A stretch of DNA of 64,000 bases from assembly GCA_022036555.1 (NCBI GenBank), contig CM039126.1, forward strand, positions 7,360,079-7,424,078. The letters run 5' to 3'. Positions 41,843 to 53,540 of the stretch are shown here, one piece after another. Positions within the stretch are counted from its first letter, which is position 1. Each line of letters starts with the position of its first letter. Made by a program: the position numbers and the translations under genes. The notes beneath the pieces were generated by a model. The model saw nothing but the letters and a program-made list of their open reading frames with translations, searched no databases and was not told where the DNA came from. Source of the DNA: Microstegium vimineum (lineage: Eukaryota > Streptophyta > Magnoliopsida > Poales > Poaceae).

Positions 41843-44800
41843 ATGGTGCAGGCATGGCAAATGCCTTTCCGCGTTCCTGCCTCCGGCGTCCTTGGACCTC
41901 GGCCCGGCGCACCTGCAAACCAGGCGTACTTCGCTGCTCCACCGCCTAGCGCTACCTCCGCCTCGCCCGACGTCTGGAACAACCAGGCAATGCTCGCTGC
42001 CCTGGTGAACTCCGGCACTCCACCATCTGGTCCTCAGTACGTCAAATGGTACTTCGACACTGGTGCCTCGTCGCACATGTCTTCCAGCACCGGTAATCTC
42101 TCCTCCCTCCATCCTGTACATTCTCCTATACCAATCACTATGGGCAATGGTGCGTCACTCCCAGTCACTCATCGTGCTCGCGCTCACATTGACACTGCAT
42201 GTTCGCCACCTCTTCAACTTAACAACATTCTGGTCTCTCCATCCTTGGTTAAAAACCTCATCTCCGTTCGTTCCCTTACTCGCGATAATCAGGTTTCTGT
42301 TGAGTTTGATCCTTTTGGTTTCTCTGTCAAGGACCTTCTCACTCGGGCGGAGATTCTCCGATGTAACAGCACTGGCGCGCTGTATCCCTTGACGTCCACC
42401 TCCCCCCGAAGCTCTACTGGCTGCTGCACCCACCATGGACTTGTGGCACCAGCGCTTAGGACATCCCGGGCGTCACAACTTCCACAGGATCTTATATGTC
42501 CTTGATCTTCAGTTTACTAAGTCTCAGAATACCACTTGTGAAGCATGTCAGTTGGGCAAACACGTTCAGTTGCCCTTCTCCTCTTCTACTTCAGTTTCTT
42601 ATGTACCTTTTCAGATAGTTCATGCTGATGTTTGGACACCCCCCTTGTCTAGTTTTTCTGGGTTCAAATACTATCTTGTTTTAATTGATGATTATTCAAA
42701 TTATGTATGGACCTTTCCTCTACAAGCAAAATCAGAAGTTTACAACTGCATTGTTGCATTTCATGCCTATTTTCGCACTCAGTTCCAGTTACCTCTACTG
42801 GCTCTACAAATTGACAATGGTGGCGAGTTTGATAACACTGCCATGCGTCATCACCTTGCTGCTCATGGCACCATGCTTCGTCTTTCTTGTCCATATACGT
42901 CCTCGCAAAACGGAAAAACTGAGCGTATCATTAGAACACTGAATGACTGTATCCGCAGTCTACTTATTCATGCTGGCATGCCCGGTTCCTACTGGGTGGA
43001 AGCTCTTTCTACAGCCACCCACCTCCTTAATCGCCGCCCATGTCAATCCAGCGGCACAATTACACCATACCAACGTCTGCTTGGCACTGCACCTGATCTC
43101 ACACACCTTCGTGTCTTTGGGTGTCTGTGCTATCCCAATCAGACAGCAACTACACCTCACAAGTTAAGCCCTCGCTCCACTCCTTGTGTCCTTCTTGGAT
43201 ACCCCTCAGATCATCGTGGTTATCGGTGCCTTGATCTCCGCAGTCGACGTGTGATCACCTCCCGGCACGTCGTCTTCAACGAGGCCCATCTCCCCTTTCG
43301 TTCTGACGAAATTCAGCAACTATCGGCAATGCCAAGATCTGCTACAGTAACTGAATCGGGGGATTCGCCTGTTATCATTCAGGCATTCACTCCAGGCAGA
43401 CAACAACCTCTACCAGTCCATCGATCACCTGCATCTCCTCCTGCTGCGGTGTCTCATCCAACACCGTGCCCTGCACCTACAGGTTCTGCTCCACCTACAC
43501 TTGCTCCATTGCCGCCCTCCCCTGAACCCGTTGCGGTACAGGGTCATCGCATGGTCACTCGATCTCGTGTCGGCACCTATGCTATGACTGCAACAACACA
43601 AATGTCGCCCGGACTTCCTTCCCCCGTTCCCAAATCCGTTCGCGGTGCTCTCAAAGATCCTCACTGGCACGCGGCCATGGCTGCTGAGTTCGAGGCTCTT
43701 CAGAATAATCACACCTGGCGCCTCGTGGATCGACCGTCCGGTGCCAACATAGTCACTGGAAAATGGGTTTTCTGACACAAACTCAACCCCGATGGTACCC
43801 TCGAACGCTATAAGGCCAGGTGGGTGCTCCGTGGCTTCACACAGTGTGCGGGCATTGATTTCGGCGAGACGTTTACCCCTGTCGTCAAATCGGCGACGAT
43901 CCGTACGGTTTTGGCGATCGCTGCTTCGCGCAATTGGTCCACCAAACAACTTGATGTGTCCAACGCCTTCCTTCACGGGCACTTGAAGGAGCAGGTCTAC
44001 TGTCAACAACCCACCGGCTTCATCAACGTCGAACGCCCAAATGATGTCTGTCTTCTTGACAGGTCGCTTTATGGTCTCCGCCAAGCGCCTCGGGCATGGT
44101 TCGATCGGTTTGCCGCCTTCATCCGAACTCTCGGTTTCACAGCGACCCGCTCTGACTCGTCATTGTTCACACTGCGTCGCGGCAACAACATCGTCTACCT
44201 CCTCTTGTATGTGGACGATATCGTCATCACCGGTTCATCCCCAGCGCTTCTCCAGGACATCGTCAGCAAACTGCGCGCTGAATTCGCTGTCAAGGACATG
44301 GGTGCTCTTCGATTCTTCCTCGGCATCGACGTCCGTCGCGACAAGGCAGCCTTCTACCTTTCTCAAGGACGCTACGCCGCCGACATTCTGGAGCGCGCTG
44401 GTATGTCCTCTTGTAAAGCTGCAGCAACACCGATCGACGCCATCGGGGATCCCGTCGCTGACGCCGCCAGCTATCGTTAGCTCGCTGGTGCCCTGCAGTA
44501 CTTGACCATCACGCGCCCAGACATCGCCTTCGCTGTGTAGCAGGTCTGCTTGCATATGCACGATCCGCGGGAGCCCCATCAAGCACTTCTCAAGCGCGTC
44601 TTCCGCTACGTCCGCGGCACGACGTCGCACGGTCTACTTCTACGCGCCTCCTCCGACTTCAACATCACCGCCTACTCCGATGCGGACTGGGCGGGGTGTC
44701 CAGAGACGCGACGCTCGACCTCTGGCTTCTGCATGTTCATCGGCGACGCGCTGGTTTCATGGTCCTCGAAGCGCCAAGCCACCGTGTCGCGTTCCAGTGC

Positions 44801-45167
44801 GGAAGCTGAATACCGGGCTCTGGCAAATGCTGCGGCTGAGTGTATTTGGCTTCGACAGCTCCTCGGCGAACTCTTATGCACCATCGACAAGGCTACATTG
44901 GTCTTCTGTGACAACATCTCGGCAGTGTACATGTCAGCCAATCCGGTGCATCATAAACGCACTAAGCACATTGAGCTCGACATACACTTTGTCTGAGAGC
45001 GTGTTCAGGCCGGCGAGATACGAGTTCTTCATGTTCCTACAGGCGATCAGTATGCTGACGTGCTAACGAAGGGTCTTCCTTCATCGACATTTGAAGGTTT
45101 TCGTTCCAGTCTTTGCGTCATTAACACCGAGCATCAGACTGCGGGGGGTGTTGAAGACATAGTCTAG
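41843..45167 (+). pseudogene. pol of the Ale-like copia element, with frameshift and stops
   Basis: Protease (YFDTGASSHM near 42050), then a frameshift near 42410 in a C-run, then integrase (HHCC from DLWHQRLGHP; core residues in HADVWTP, QIDNGGEF and NGKTERI), RT (KARWVLRGFTQ, LYGLRQAPRAW, LLYVDDIVI near 44205) and RNase H (YSDADWAGC, SSAEAEYRAL). Stops in the otherwise open frame are TGA 43773, TAG 44478, TAG 44538 and TGA 44994. Two replace Arg (WVF-R-HK and FV-R-ER) and one replaces Gln (AV-Q-QVC) in the family pattern. The final stop lies inside the 3' LTR at 45165. Confidence 0.9.
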
Positions 45168-45323
45168 CACGTAGCACGTCCTGCATAGTTACGGTGACCA
45201 CGATCACCACGTTCAGTTGGTTACGGCGCCCTGCGCGGTCAGCCGTCTCCACTTCCTGTAAACTCGTATAGGAGCTGCACTAGCCAATGAATCATTCCTG
45301 TTGGCTCATTATTCCTTTCTACA
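45149..45323 (+). repeat. 3' LTR of the Ale-like copia element
   Basis: 175 bp, with one base different from the 5' LTR. It is followed by GAGAA. Confidence 0.95.
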
Positions 45324-45328
45324 GAGAA

Positions 45329-46896
45329 GACCAAGGTTCAGAGAAGACCTGGATAAATACCTTATGGGAGGTGTGGCATCAAAATTCTTGCATTGTTGCC
45401 TTGTTGGCATGCGTCCACCTATGTGATTATTACTATAAGTTGCGGTGATCATTGTCGGGATAGCAGCTCACTTTCAATGGCAACATTTGAAGTAAATCCT
45501 GGCGCAGCCATTCAGGGAAATTATTCTACGATTCTCAAAAAAAAAACGGAAAATTATTCTAGGTATCTTAGTGGCTGGTTTACTACACATGTTATATTTA
45601 GCTCATCAAGTGCAAAATTGGAATGGCTATTATATGTTCCTTGGTATTATGTATTGGTATTTTAAAATAAAAAGCTTATAGCGTATTCTGTTCGTCTGGG
45701 ATTGTTTTGGCTGATTTGGGCCTACTGCTGATCAGCCAGCAGCAGCTTCAGCCGAGCAAGCAGTACCTGTGTTCGGCTGGGCTGGCTGCTTCTGGCTAGG
45801 CTGATCAGCCCAGCCATTCGGTCCTTGTGTTACAGATTTTAGAACAAGATGGTATCAACGAGGGGTCTGATCTGCATGCTCACGCCTTAATTAAGAATGC
45901 ACTGGATCGGTGGGCCTTCACGTCCAAGAAAATAAAAGAGGGCCGGCTGTGTTGGATCCAGTTCAGCTGGGAGGACAGGAGCTCCAGAAAGTAGTGGCAT
46001 GGATCTCAATGCAAACTCTACTATGCCAATGATACGAGAATGGATCGCTCTCGGACTCTGTATCAAGCAGCATCAAAGGTATGTGCATTTGCGTGCTGCG
46101 TGCTACAATTATAGGTACATGTAATGTGCTGTAGTTGAATTGTATCAGACTGTACGTGTGCAACATGCAGCTGATGAAGCAACGTCAAACGTGTATGTGG
46201 AGGTGAGGATTGCATGTAGAGGTTTGCAGCCAAGGTGTTGGTGAGAACTGTGACTTCTTTGTGCAGTTTGATATGTGGCTTGAGTAAGGCTACAAGTTTT
46301 GTAAATGCTCCATGTATGCCTTATTGTAAAAGGTTGGACTTGTGCCATATATAGGCTAGCAATGTGTACGTCATGTTTGTAGGAAACTGTTACTAGTGTT
46401 TATAAGGACCTATTAATGAAACTTGTATGTCAACTGTTGGACTGAACTTGCATTTGTATGCCTTGTGGTTTGGCACCGCAATTTGAATTGAAGTAGGTGC
46501 AGTTTCAAATTTGAATTGCATTAAATGCTAGGTTGCTGTTGGCTGATAAACTCAGAGATGTTTATCGGTGTTTACTCTTTACATAATGGATTCTATGTCC
46601 AGCTCCAGCCCATGTATGGTGTATCGCCGTATCGGAGTAGTGGGGAATCCCCTTACATATCAAGATTTGATTTTTTTTTCAACTGTTAACCTCAACATTG
46701 ATTGTATAGGAGGGTAGCGATAAGTTAGGGTCCCTTTTGGCGCACGGGATTGTTCCCCTGATCCTGTGTTTTTTATACGATTTTTGTGAAGGTCTTAAGT
46801 TCCAAAGGGGCTTTAGGTGGTGGACAAGCCCAGTGAGGAGGAGGCATGTTAACTTATCATGAGAAGCAAGATGGGTGACGGTTGACTGATCGCCTA
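45329..46896. other. Intergenic sequence, no gene recognised
   Basis: It may begin with the displaced 3' flank of the PPR gene. A GC-rich self-complementary patch with repeated GGCTGATCAGCC motifs lies at about 45690-45830 and may be a small MITE. Confidence 0.5.
46727..46812. mobile_element. Short, deleted TIR MITE
   Basis: Left end TTAGGGTCCCTTTTGG and right end, on the other strand, CTAAAGCCCCTTTGGAAC, about 86 bp apart. It resembles a grass CCTTTGGAAC-type MITE with an internal deletion. Confidence 0.4.
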
Positions 46897-49800
46897 TGTC
46901 ACGGAACCGCCCAACTAATATAAGATCAAGCACGACTGTCCCCGTTTAACACGTTGACACGCACATACTCTCACTTATACCAGTTCGGTAGTCCGCCGAG
47001 TCGACCTCGGTAAATGAACAACCCAACCGGGATCGCTAGTAAACACCAATCACTTGCACAGAGTTTTGCAGCGGAAATAATATTACAAATAAGCTCAGAA
47101 TAATAATAATAATAATACAAGTCTGAGCGGTTTAATGAAATGACATAGCTTTGAAATCATTATAGAAACATAAGTTGAGATACATTGCTAGCTTAAAGTG
47201 ACATCCTCCAACAATAGCATATAGATAAGAAGTAACTATAGAATCACCGAGCCCACCGGTAGTTAACCACTCCTTCAGCAGGACGAAACCCTTCACCTGC
47301 AACAGGGTGGGATAAACCCTGAGTACTCGAATGTACTCAGCTAGACTTATCCGACAGGAGATAAAATAAAAGACTCCCAAGGATATGCAAGGCTCATATG
47401 GTGGAGTTGACAGAATAGCATAATTTTTGCATAAAAGAGCATTACTACCTTGAGTCCTATCTTTCAAGATTTTAGTCAATATTTTAGCATCAAGATTAAT
47501 GGGGCTTACCAAGTCTAGATTTGCACTTGATCTAGAGCAATCACTTAATTAAAGCATTACAATAGTAACCATATCCAGTTTAACATGTAAACCATATAAC
47601 CATCTTTTGGTTACTTATTAGAGTTTAAGTTTCTACAGTGGGAGAAAGATCTTTCAAGTGTCTCACTGACGGGGAGAGACCGCGATTGGAATCGAATTCC
47701 TATCCAGCTGGAGGTTTATTCCTCAATCACACCCAAGTCGCCCCCGTCGGGTTGACTTTGTCGGGTCACCTTCAATATAGCTCGGGTAGCCGCGGGGTCC
47801 CAATTACAGGCATGAGTAGCGACTCACGGTAGCCAGGTCGATCAAGTAGTGCCTGCCCTTGGTGTCAGGCCAGGACGATCAGGATGCTTGCCCACGGTCT
47901 AGTCATCCGCTCGCGGTCTTCATGACCCAAGTAGGAGGGAAGCATGGCCCGAACGTACAGAGATAGGCTTTGCGGTCGAAACGAGTTATTCGGCCAGCTA
48001 TGAAGGAGGCATGCGTTCAATCTCAGCAGATGTCCAACCACGATTCAGTGCCTAGCGACACAGGCGGAGAGAACCCGCTCACAAGACCTCCAAGTCAAGT
48101 GGCTCACAACACCTTGTCCGCCCGGTCTCGATTTATTACTTCCACATGGTTATTTTCCACGATAGCAAATATAGCCAACCGTGACCAGTATCACCTATCT
48201 TTGTGGGGGATATCAGACCACCCACGCTACCGGTCTAAGCATGGCTAAGCAGAGGTTTCGATCCTGGGCCTACAAGGTTCTTTTTGGTGGACAAGGAAGG
48301 TAATGCAATAAAGGGTTTCATTCAACTCCTACCAACTTAATGCACAAGCAATATTGTGATTTGAAGTGAATACTTTAAAAAGAGATGAGGCTTATAATGC
48401 TCCGGGGCTTGCCTTGGGAACCGACACAAAGTCAGCGATGGTTAGATGACACTCGCTTGTCGAGATCTTCAAATCAACGCTTGCACTCTTGGTTGTTCGG
48501 TCTTTTGGATTCATCCACCAACACCATCTTTTGGTTTGGCTCCAACCACCACATCTCCATGTAGTGTACCTAGCGTACCTAAATAAGATGCAAGATGCAA
48601 GTGTATGAATACGGAGAATGATCACAAGAGATACACATACAAGCATACAAGACCAACATAAGAGTATGTCAGACATATAAGCACTTTAGAGAGTAAGTTA
48701 TTAATTACTATCACTTAAGTTCAGCATCAAAGATAGCAAGAAAATTATTGAACCAACCTACATAAGTACATGACTATGCCAAGAAGATTTAATGGTTAAA
48801 CAACTCGACATAAATAAAGAAGACATCTCTGTCCAAAACAGGGACAGATTTGGTAACCCTTCTTAAAACAGTCATAACTCAAGATATAGACCTTCTAAAA
48901 ATATGAATCAAAACAATCTGGAAAGCTTATGAAAAGTTCTACAAATGTTTCTACAGTAGTAAGACATGATTCCAAGTTTAACTTGGTCAAACAACACAAA
49001 CATTCAGATCTGTCCAGAGAATGACAGATTTCAGTCATGAACTTGATAAACTCATATCTCCTAAACTATCAGAGATATGGCCATGAAAATTTAACACAAG
49101 CTTCACCATAGCATAAGCTACAACTTTGGTATTCATCATACCAACAGAAAACAACATCTTATACATGAAAAACATACATATTCAGAGTTCAGGCATGCGG
49201 TCCAAAACAACAAGGACATCTTATAGTTATCTATTAACATCATATGAGATCAACTAATTTGGAGCTGAGATTTTTATGAGTGTTAGATGTTATCTAAACA
49301 TAGCTTCTGTAAAAGTCTCACATGCTCAGGTTGCATAATTAAATTACTATGAAAAAGACAAATAAATATTGAAATTAAACATGTGAGAGCAAGTTAAATA
49401 TATAACTTCACATTTTCTACAAACATATAGCCATATGATGTTTCCACAGGGCATAACAACATCATACAAAGGTAAAAGAACAACATTTTCTATTTTATCC
49501 TTTCTATTTTTTTATAACACAATTAAAACCATTTAATAGGCACCAAGCAAGTTAAATTAATAACTCAGCCATATTGCATCCAAAAATTCTGAAATTTATA
49601 TCACAGCATACACATCACATGAGGAGTCTACCATAAAAATTTCACATCCATTGGAGCAACACAACATGAGATATACATTTAACCCTAATATGCAAAGATT
49701 AATGAAAACAGTAAAAACCTGCCACTAACACATATCATATTTTGATTCTACTACATAGATCTACTCACAAGGATTCTAAAAAGTCCTCATTTGCTTAGTT

Positions 49801-50948
49801 TCCGATTTTTCTACGAATTACTACGATTTTCCGAATTTCACTGCATAAACAAACAATATATATGAATATATAAAAACGAAAAAGCAGGGAAAGGAGAGGA
49901 AGGAATCGCTGTTTCCTTTTTGCCGCTGAAGGGGGAGACCAGAGGCAGCGCAGCTGCTTTGCAGGGCAGCTGCTGGCGCTAGCAGCTCAGGAGCAAGGCG
50001 GCCATGTGCTCTGCCGGAGGCAGCAAGCTGGCAGCAGCCAAGCAGCGCAGCAGCACGCGCTGGCGTGGCCGGCTCGCAGCGCGCAGAGGTGAGGCAGCAG
50101 CGGCCAGGGCTTGCGCGCAGAGCAGCGCAGCTGGGAGCAGGGCGCGCTGCAGCGGGCGACTCACGCGACTCACGCGCTGCTGCCCCTTCATTGTCATGCC
50201 TCCCAACCACACCTCAAGGAATTTCATGCGAACGACGTCGCAATTTTTCGCTTTTTAAACCGTTCGTCGTGTTGTAAGTCTGAGTATGTCGTTGCGAAGA
50301 TCTCGTCGAATAGATCAATTTGCTTCGAGAACCACAGTTAACTCCAAACGGTTTGCGAATTATTGATTCCCAAAGAAAATCTCGCAGGTACTGAGAACTG
50401 GCATTCCGATGATCTCCGGTCATCTGTTTCACTATTTTCGGCTATGATTCAGGTCTCGATGTTTGAACGAAATTTGTTCGTCTCGATCCAATCTACAACT
50501 TTCGTTCAAAGCGCGTCGACATGCGAGATCTCCAAAATGTCGGTCAACAATGGTCAAGATCGGAGTCGATTAAGCTTGGACTGGGGTTCGGAATATTTTC
50601 CTGACATTTTCTGTGTTTCCGGGCAACACGAACCTTTCACGACTTTTGTTGTAGAGTTCAACTGGAGTATTTATGGTAAGGTTATGAGACTCGGTTGACT
50701 CATATAATTATTCCCACTTCACATGGTAAATCCGATAATTATATGAATCCTTATTCCGGATGACTTTTGATTCTAATGTTTACAAACTTTTCCAAAGGTT
50801 CATATAGATGGAAATAGAGATGAGGCACATAGAATAAATACTTTATCATATATTCTCATATATGAACTATAGTCTCAGATTATCGTTTGATCCGATATAA
50901 TCAGGCTTAATTACTTCTTAGCTTGTGCTTAACACCGAGGGTGTTACA
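46897..50948 (-). mobile_element. Solo LTR of about 4.05 kb, TSD GCCTA
   Basis: On the minus strand it starts TGTAACACCCTCGGTG and ends GGGCGGTTCCGTGACA, with a perfect GCCTA duplication at 46892-46896 and 50949-50953. The TGTAACACCC start is typical of grass Ty3/gypsy LTRs, which suggests minus orientation. No gag or pol sequence and no second LTR lie inside, so it is a solo LTR from LTR-LTR recombination, or a very large non-autonomous unit. It holds an (AAT)n run near 47100-47118 and a GC-rich patch near 49930-50190. Open frames inside are not protein-like. Confidence 0.82.
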
Positions 50949-50953
50949 GCCTA

Positions 50954-52097
50954 TCATCCGCTGTGCATGTTTGGAGCAGGCCATCCCATCACACATGCTC
51001 CCTCTAGTGTTCAACATCCAAGATATAAAAAATATAAATCAAGAATCACTTATACAATTCACTAAAATTTGGCTTATGTTGAATACTTATGCTGGTTTGT
51101 TGTAAGAGAAAAATATTGTCCGTTCACTAAAAGTAGTGATGAAGTAGCGTTGATGAACTGGGCCTTGTGCCGAGAAACCTACAAGAGTAAGTGAATTCAT
51201 TTCTAACTGACTTTGATTTCAATATATCTATATAATTCTATACACATCTCTAAAAAAACAATGACAAGGCTGATCAAGCCTAGCCAATTGTCTTCTCAAA
51301 GTTTTACCTGCCTGGCATCCCCTACTTGCCACCAAGACACATCCTCCGGAACTGTGAGCTGCTACTAGTTGCAAACTAGCTAAAGTGTTAGGGCATCATT
51401 GCTTTCATTCTGATCAGAACCAGGGTCTCACTAGCCTAGCTAAGCTCATGCAAAAGAGTGGGCTAGACTCAACTGGTGCTTGGTTATGCGCATGCAAGTG
51501 AGATAAGAAGAAAGATGCCCACGAGTTTGGCCCTGTGGAAACGAAGAAAAATCACGCCTTTTGTTTTCCGAATTTAAACTACACTAACTGCTCCTCCTTC
51601 ACGAACATTTTAATCCAAAAACCAACAGACTAGAAAAGAGAGAGAGAGAGAGAGAGCGCTATGCTAATTTGGTTGAAAACTTGCATGACTATGGAAAATA
51701 ATATTATGCGACGATGTCGCAAAGGACACATCATCATTTTATTATATCTATATTGGTATTTTTCATGTGCACATACAGCCTGTCACAGTGGTACATAGAA
51801 AAAACTGAAGTGAAGTTCTTTGATGCAACATAACCAGAGGAAAGAATAAAAAAATTTGATTGCATTTTATAGCTGAGGATAAAAGTGTCATTTTCCGTTT
51901 AGCGTTAGTTATCGGCAAAATAGACAGAAATGGACCGAAGAAAAAACAAGTTTGAAGAAAAAAAAGAAGTTTTAAACAAGAGTATCGAGAAGCTTTTCTT
52001 TTTTTAATGGTATATAAGTAATTTAATCTGCCCTTTATTTATTCCACACCTACACGGACCTGCTATTCCATTATCTCTGGCTTTCATGTGCTTTCTT
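50954..52097. other. Intergenic sequence, no gene recognised
   Basis: AT-rich DNA with a (GA)n microsatellite at about 51637-51656. No coding signal was seen. Confidence 0.55.
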
Positions 52098-52308
52098 GTT
52101 CTAAATTATAGTTCATTTGACTTTTGATTTTAAATTTGATCATCATTTAATTAAAAAAAATTATATACAATATTATTTTTTTGCAAGTTATTTTATTATT
52201 AATAAAAGTTCCTTATAAATAGTTTAAATTTGATTATATTTATATAAATTTTTAGAATAGAACAAGTAAATAAAAAAAGTTAAATGAATATAATTTGGAA
52301 TGGAGAGA
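52098..52308. mobile_element. Degenerate Stowaway-like MITE
   Basis: The left part TTCTAAATTATAGTTCATTT and the right part ATATAATTTGGAATGGAGAG are inverted complements of the usual Stowaway termini. The interior is AT-rich. The outermost bases are decayed. It lies about 310 bp upstream of the RCI2 start. Confidence 0.6.
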
Positions 52309-52622
52309 ACAGCTCCATCGTCTTTAACTGTCAGCCATTTGTTTGTTTGTTTTTAGTTAGACGTAACCTCGACTCCTGGTCCTGGATTGACACGTAAAAA
52401 TTTCCATTGCTGACTTGCCCCTGCTTGCGCGATACCGCGTCGTGCCGTGGTGACTGGTGGGAATTCTGGTTCCTTCCGCTCGAAGAGAAGAGGGGGGAAA
52501 AAAGAAAATCCTTCCCCGGTCCGCGCTCTGCTGCCGTGAATCCACCACCTCCCAAGTTTCCCAGAGCAAGCGCCCCAGGATCGGAAGCCGAGACGCCATC
52601 AATCAGCACTTGCAAGGAGGAG

Positions 52623-52951
52623 ATGGGCCTGTGCTCGTGCTGCTGCCGGTGCCTGGAGCTGCTGTGCTCGGTCCTCCTCCCGCCCCTCGGCGTCTGCCTC
52701 CGCCATGGCTGCTGCTCCGTGAGTCCCCCTCCCTCCCTTCCTCCTCTTCCTGCTCCCTTCCCTATCCCTCCTTGCTCTGCGCTTACAGCCAGCCCCGTTG
52801 CCTTTCCCGGCAGTTGGAGTTCTGGATCAGCGTGCTGCTCACCATCCTCGGCTACCTACCCGGCGTCCTCTACGCCGTCTACGTCATCTGCTCCGTCGAC
52901 CCCCACCGCGACCGCGACCGCGACCCCGACGACTACATCTACGTCGCCTGA
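52623..52951 (+). CDS. RCI2/PMP3 family small hydrophobic membrane protein (UPF0057)
   Basis: Two exons, 52623-52718 and 52814-52951, joined across a 95-bp intron with donor GTGAGT and acceptor CGGCAG, give a 77-residue protein. The family helps keep membrane potential and ion balance at the plasma membrane and is often induced by cold, salt and drought. The sequence starts with a Cys-rich block (GLCSCCCRCLELL), followed by the family signature LLPPLGVCLRHGCCS, and in exon 2 the second helix EFWISVLLTILGYLPGVLYA. Two membrane helices are clear. The charged tail with repeated Asp-Arg (HRDRDRDPDD) and the longer length match the long-tail OSR8-like members. The intron sits after Ser in GCCS, which fits the family. 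The gene appears intact. A Stowaway remnant lies in its promoter region. Confidence 0.92.
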
Positions 52952-53540
52952 CCGATGTAAGGAAGGATCCCCGTGGTGGTGCTCTGGTCTGATCTGGTCC
53001 GTGCCTCTGCTGCTACAATACCTCCGTCCGCTGTGCTGTGACTGCATCTCTGTGTTGGGTTAGTATACTATAAATCCGTCCTGTGTCCGTCTGTAAACTG
53101 TAAATTCGTGTGTCCAGTCTGACAATCTGGGCGAATTCATTCGTTCCAGAAAGATCTGCTGTTGTGGGATCTTGTGCGGTTAATTAGGGTTGCTTTGTTA
53201 CCACATTCACTTTTGCTTGTGGAATGAAAACTGCAGATGGTTATTAATCCCCTGCATTTTCCCTCATTGCCAGTTGGGATCAATTCGAGACAGCTTAGTG
53301 CTCTCACTGCTTTGTATGTTCCATCCATCCTGGCGGTGCCTCACTTGTAGTGATCAATCAAGCACCATGCCACTAGAATTGAAAATATCTACCCCTTACC
53401 AAAACAAAACAACCAGAAGAACTGAAAAAAATCAATGAAGTGAGGTTTTCATGAACAGCACTTGGTAAATATTGTCTAATGTCTATAAAGTTCTAATTCT
53501 AACTCCAAAAAGGCTAGCATAACATACTAGGAAACCATGA
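52952..53540. other. Convergent 3' flanks of RCI2 and ABCC13-like genes
   Basis: About 590 bp between two stop codons facing each other. It likely holds both 3' UTRs. No other gene was seen. Confidence 0.6.

Larger units (their letters stand above)
40591..45323 (+). mobile_element. Small Ty1/copia retrotransposon (Ale-like), TSD GAGAA
   Basis: A 4,733-bp element with 175-bp LTRs (TG...CA), TSD GAGAA at 40586-40590 and 45324-45328, primer-binding site TGGTATCAGCAG directly after the 5' LTR (40766-40777) and a G-rich polypurine tract GCGGGGGG before the 3' LTR (45141-45148). Domain order protease-integrase-RT-RNase H makes it copia. Short LTRs and a gag with an Arg/Gly-rich tail in place of a CCHC knuckle suggest the Ale/Retrofit lineage. 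The frame has about six stops and several frameshifts, so it is dead, although its LTRs differ at only one base by eye. Confidence 0.93.

Noticed and set aside
46897..50948. A host gene inside the 4-kb block, for example the GC-rich frames near 49821-50341
   Set aside because: Frames are Ala/Arg/Ser-rich and open on both strands, and the whole block has LTR termini and a target duplication.
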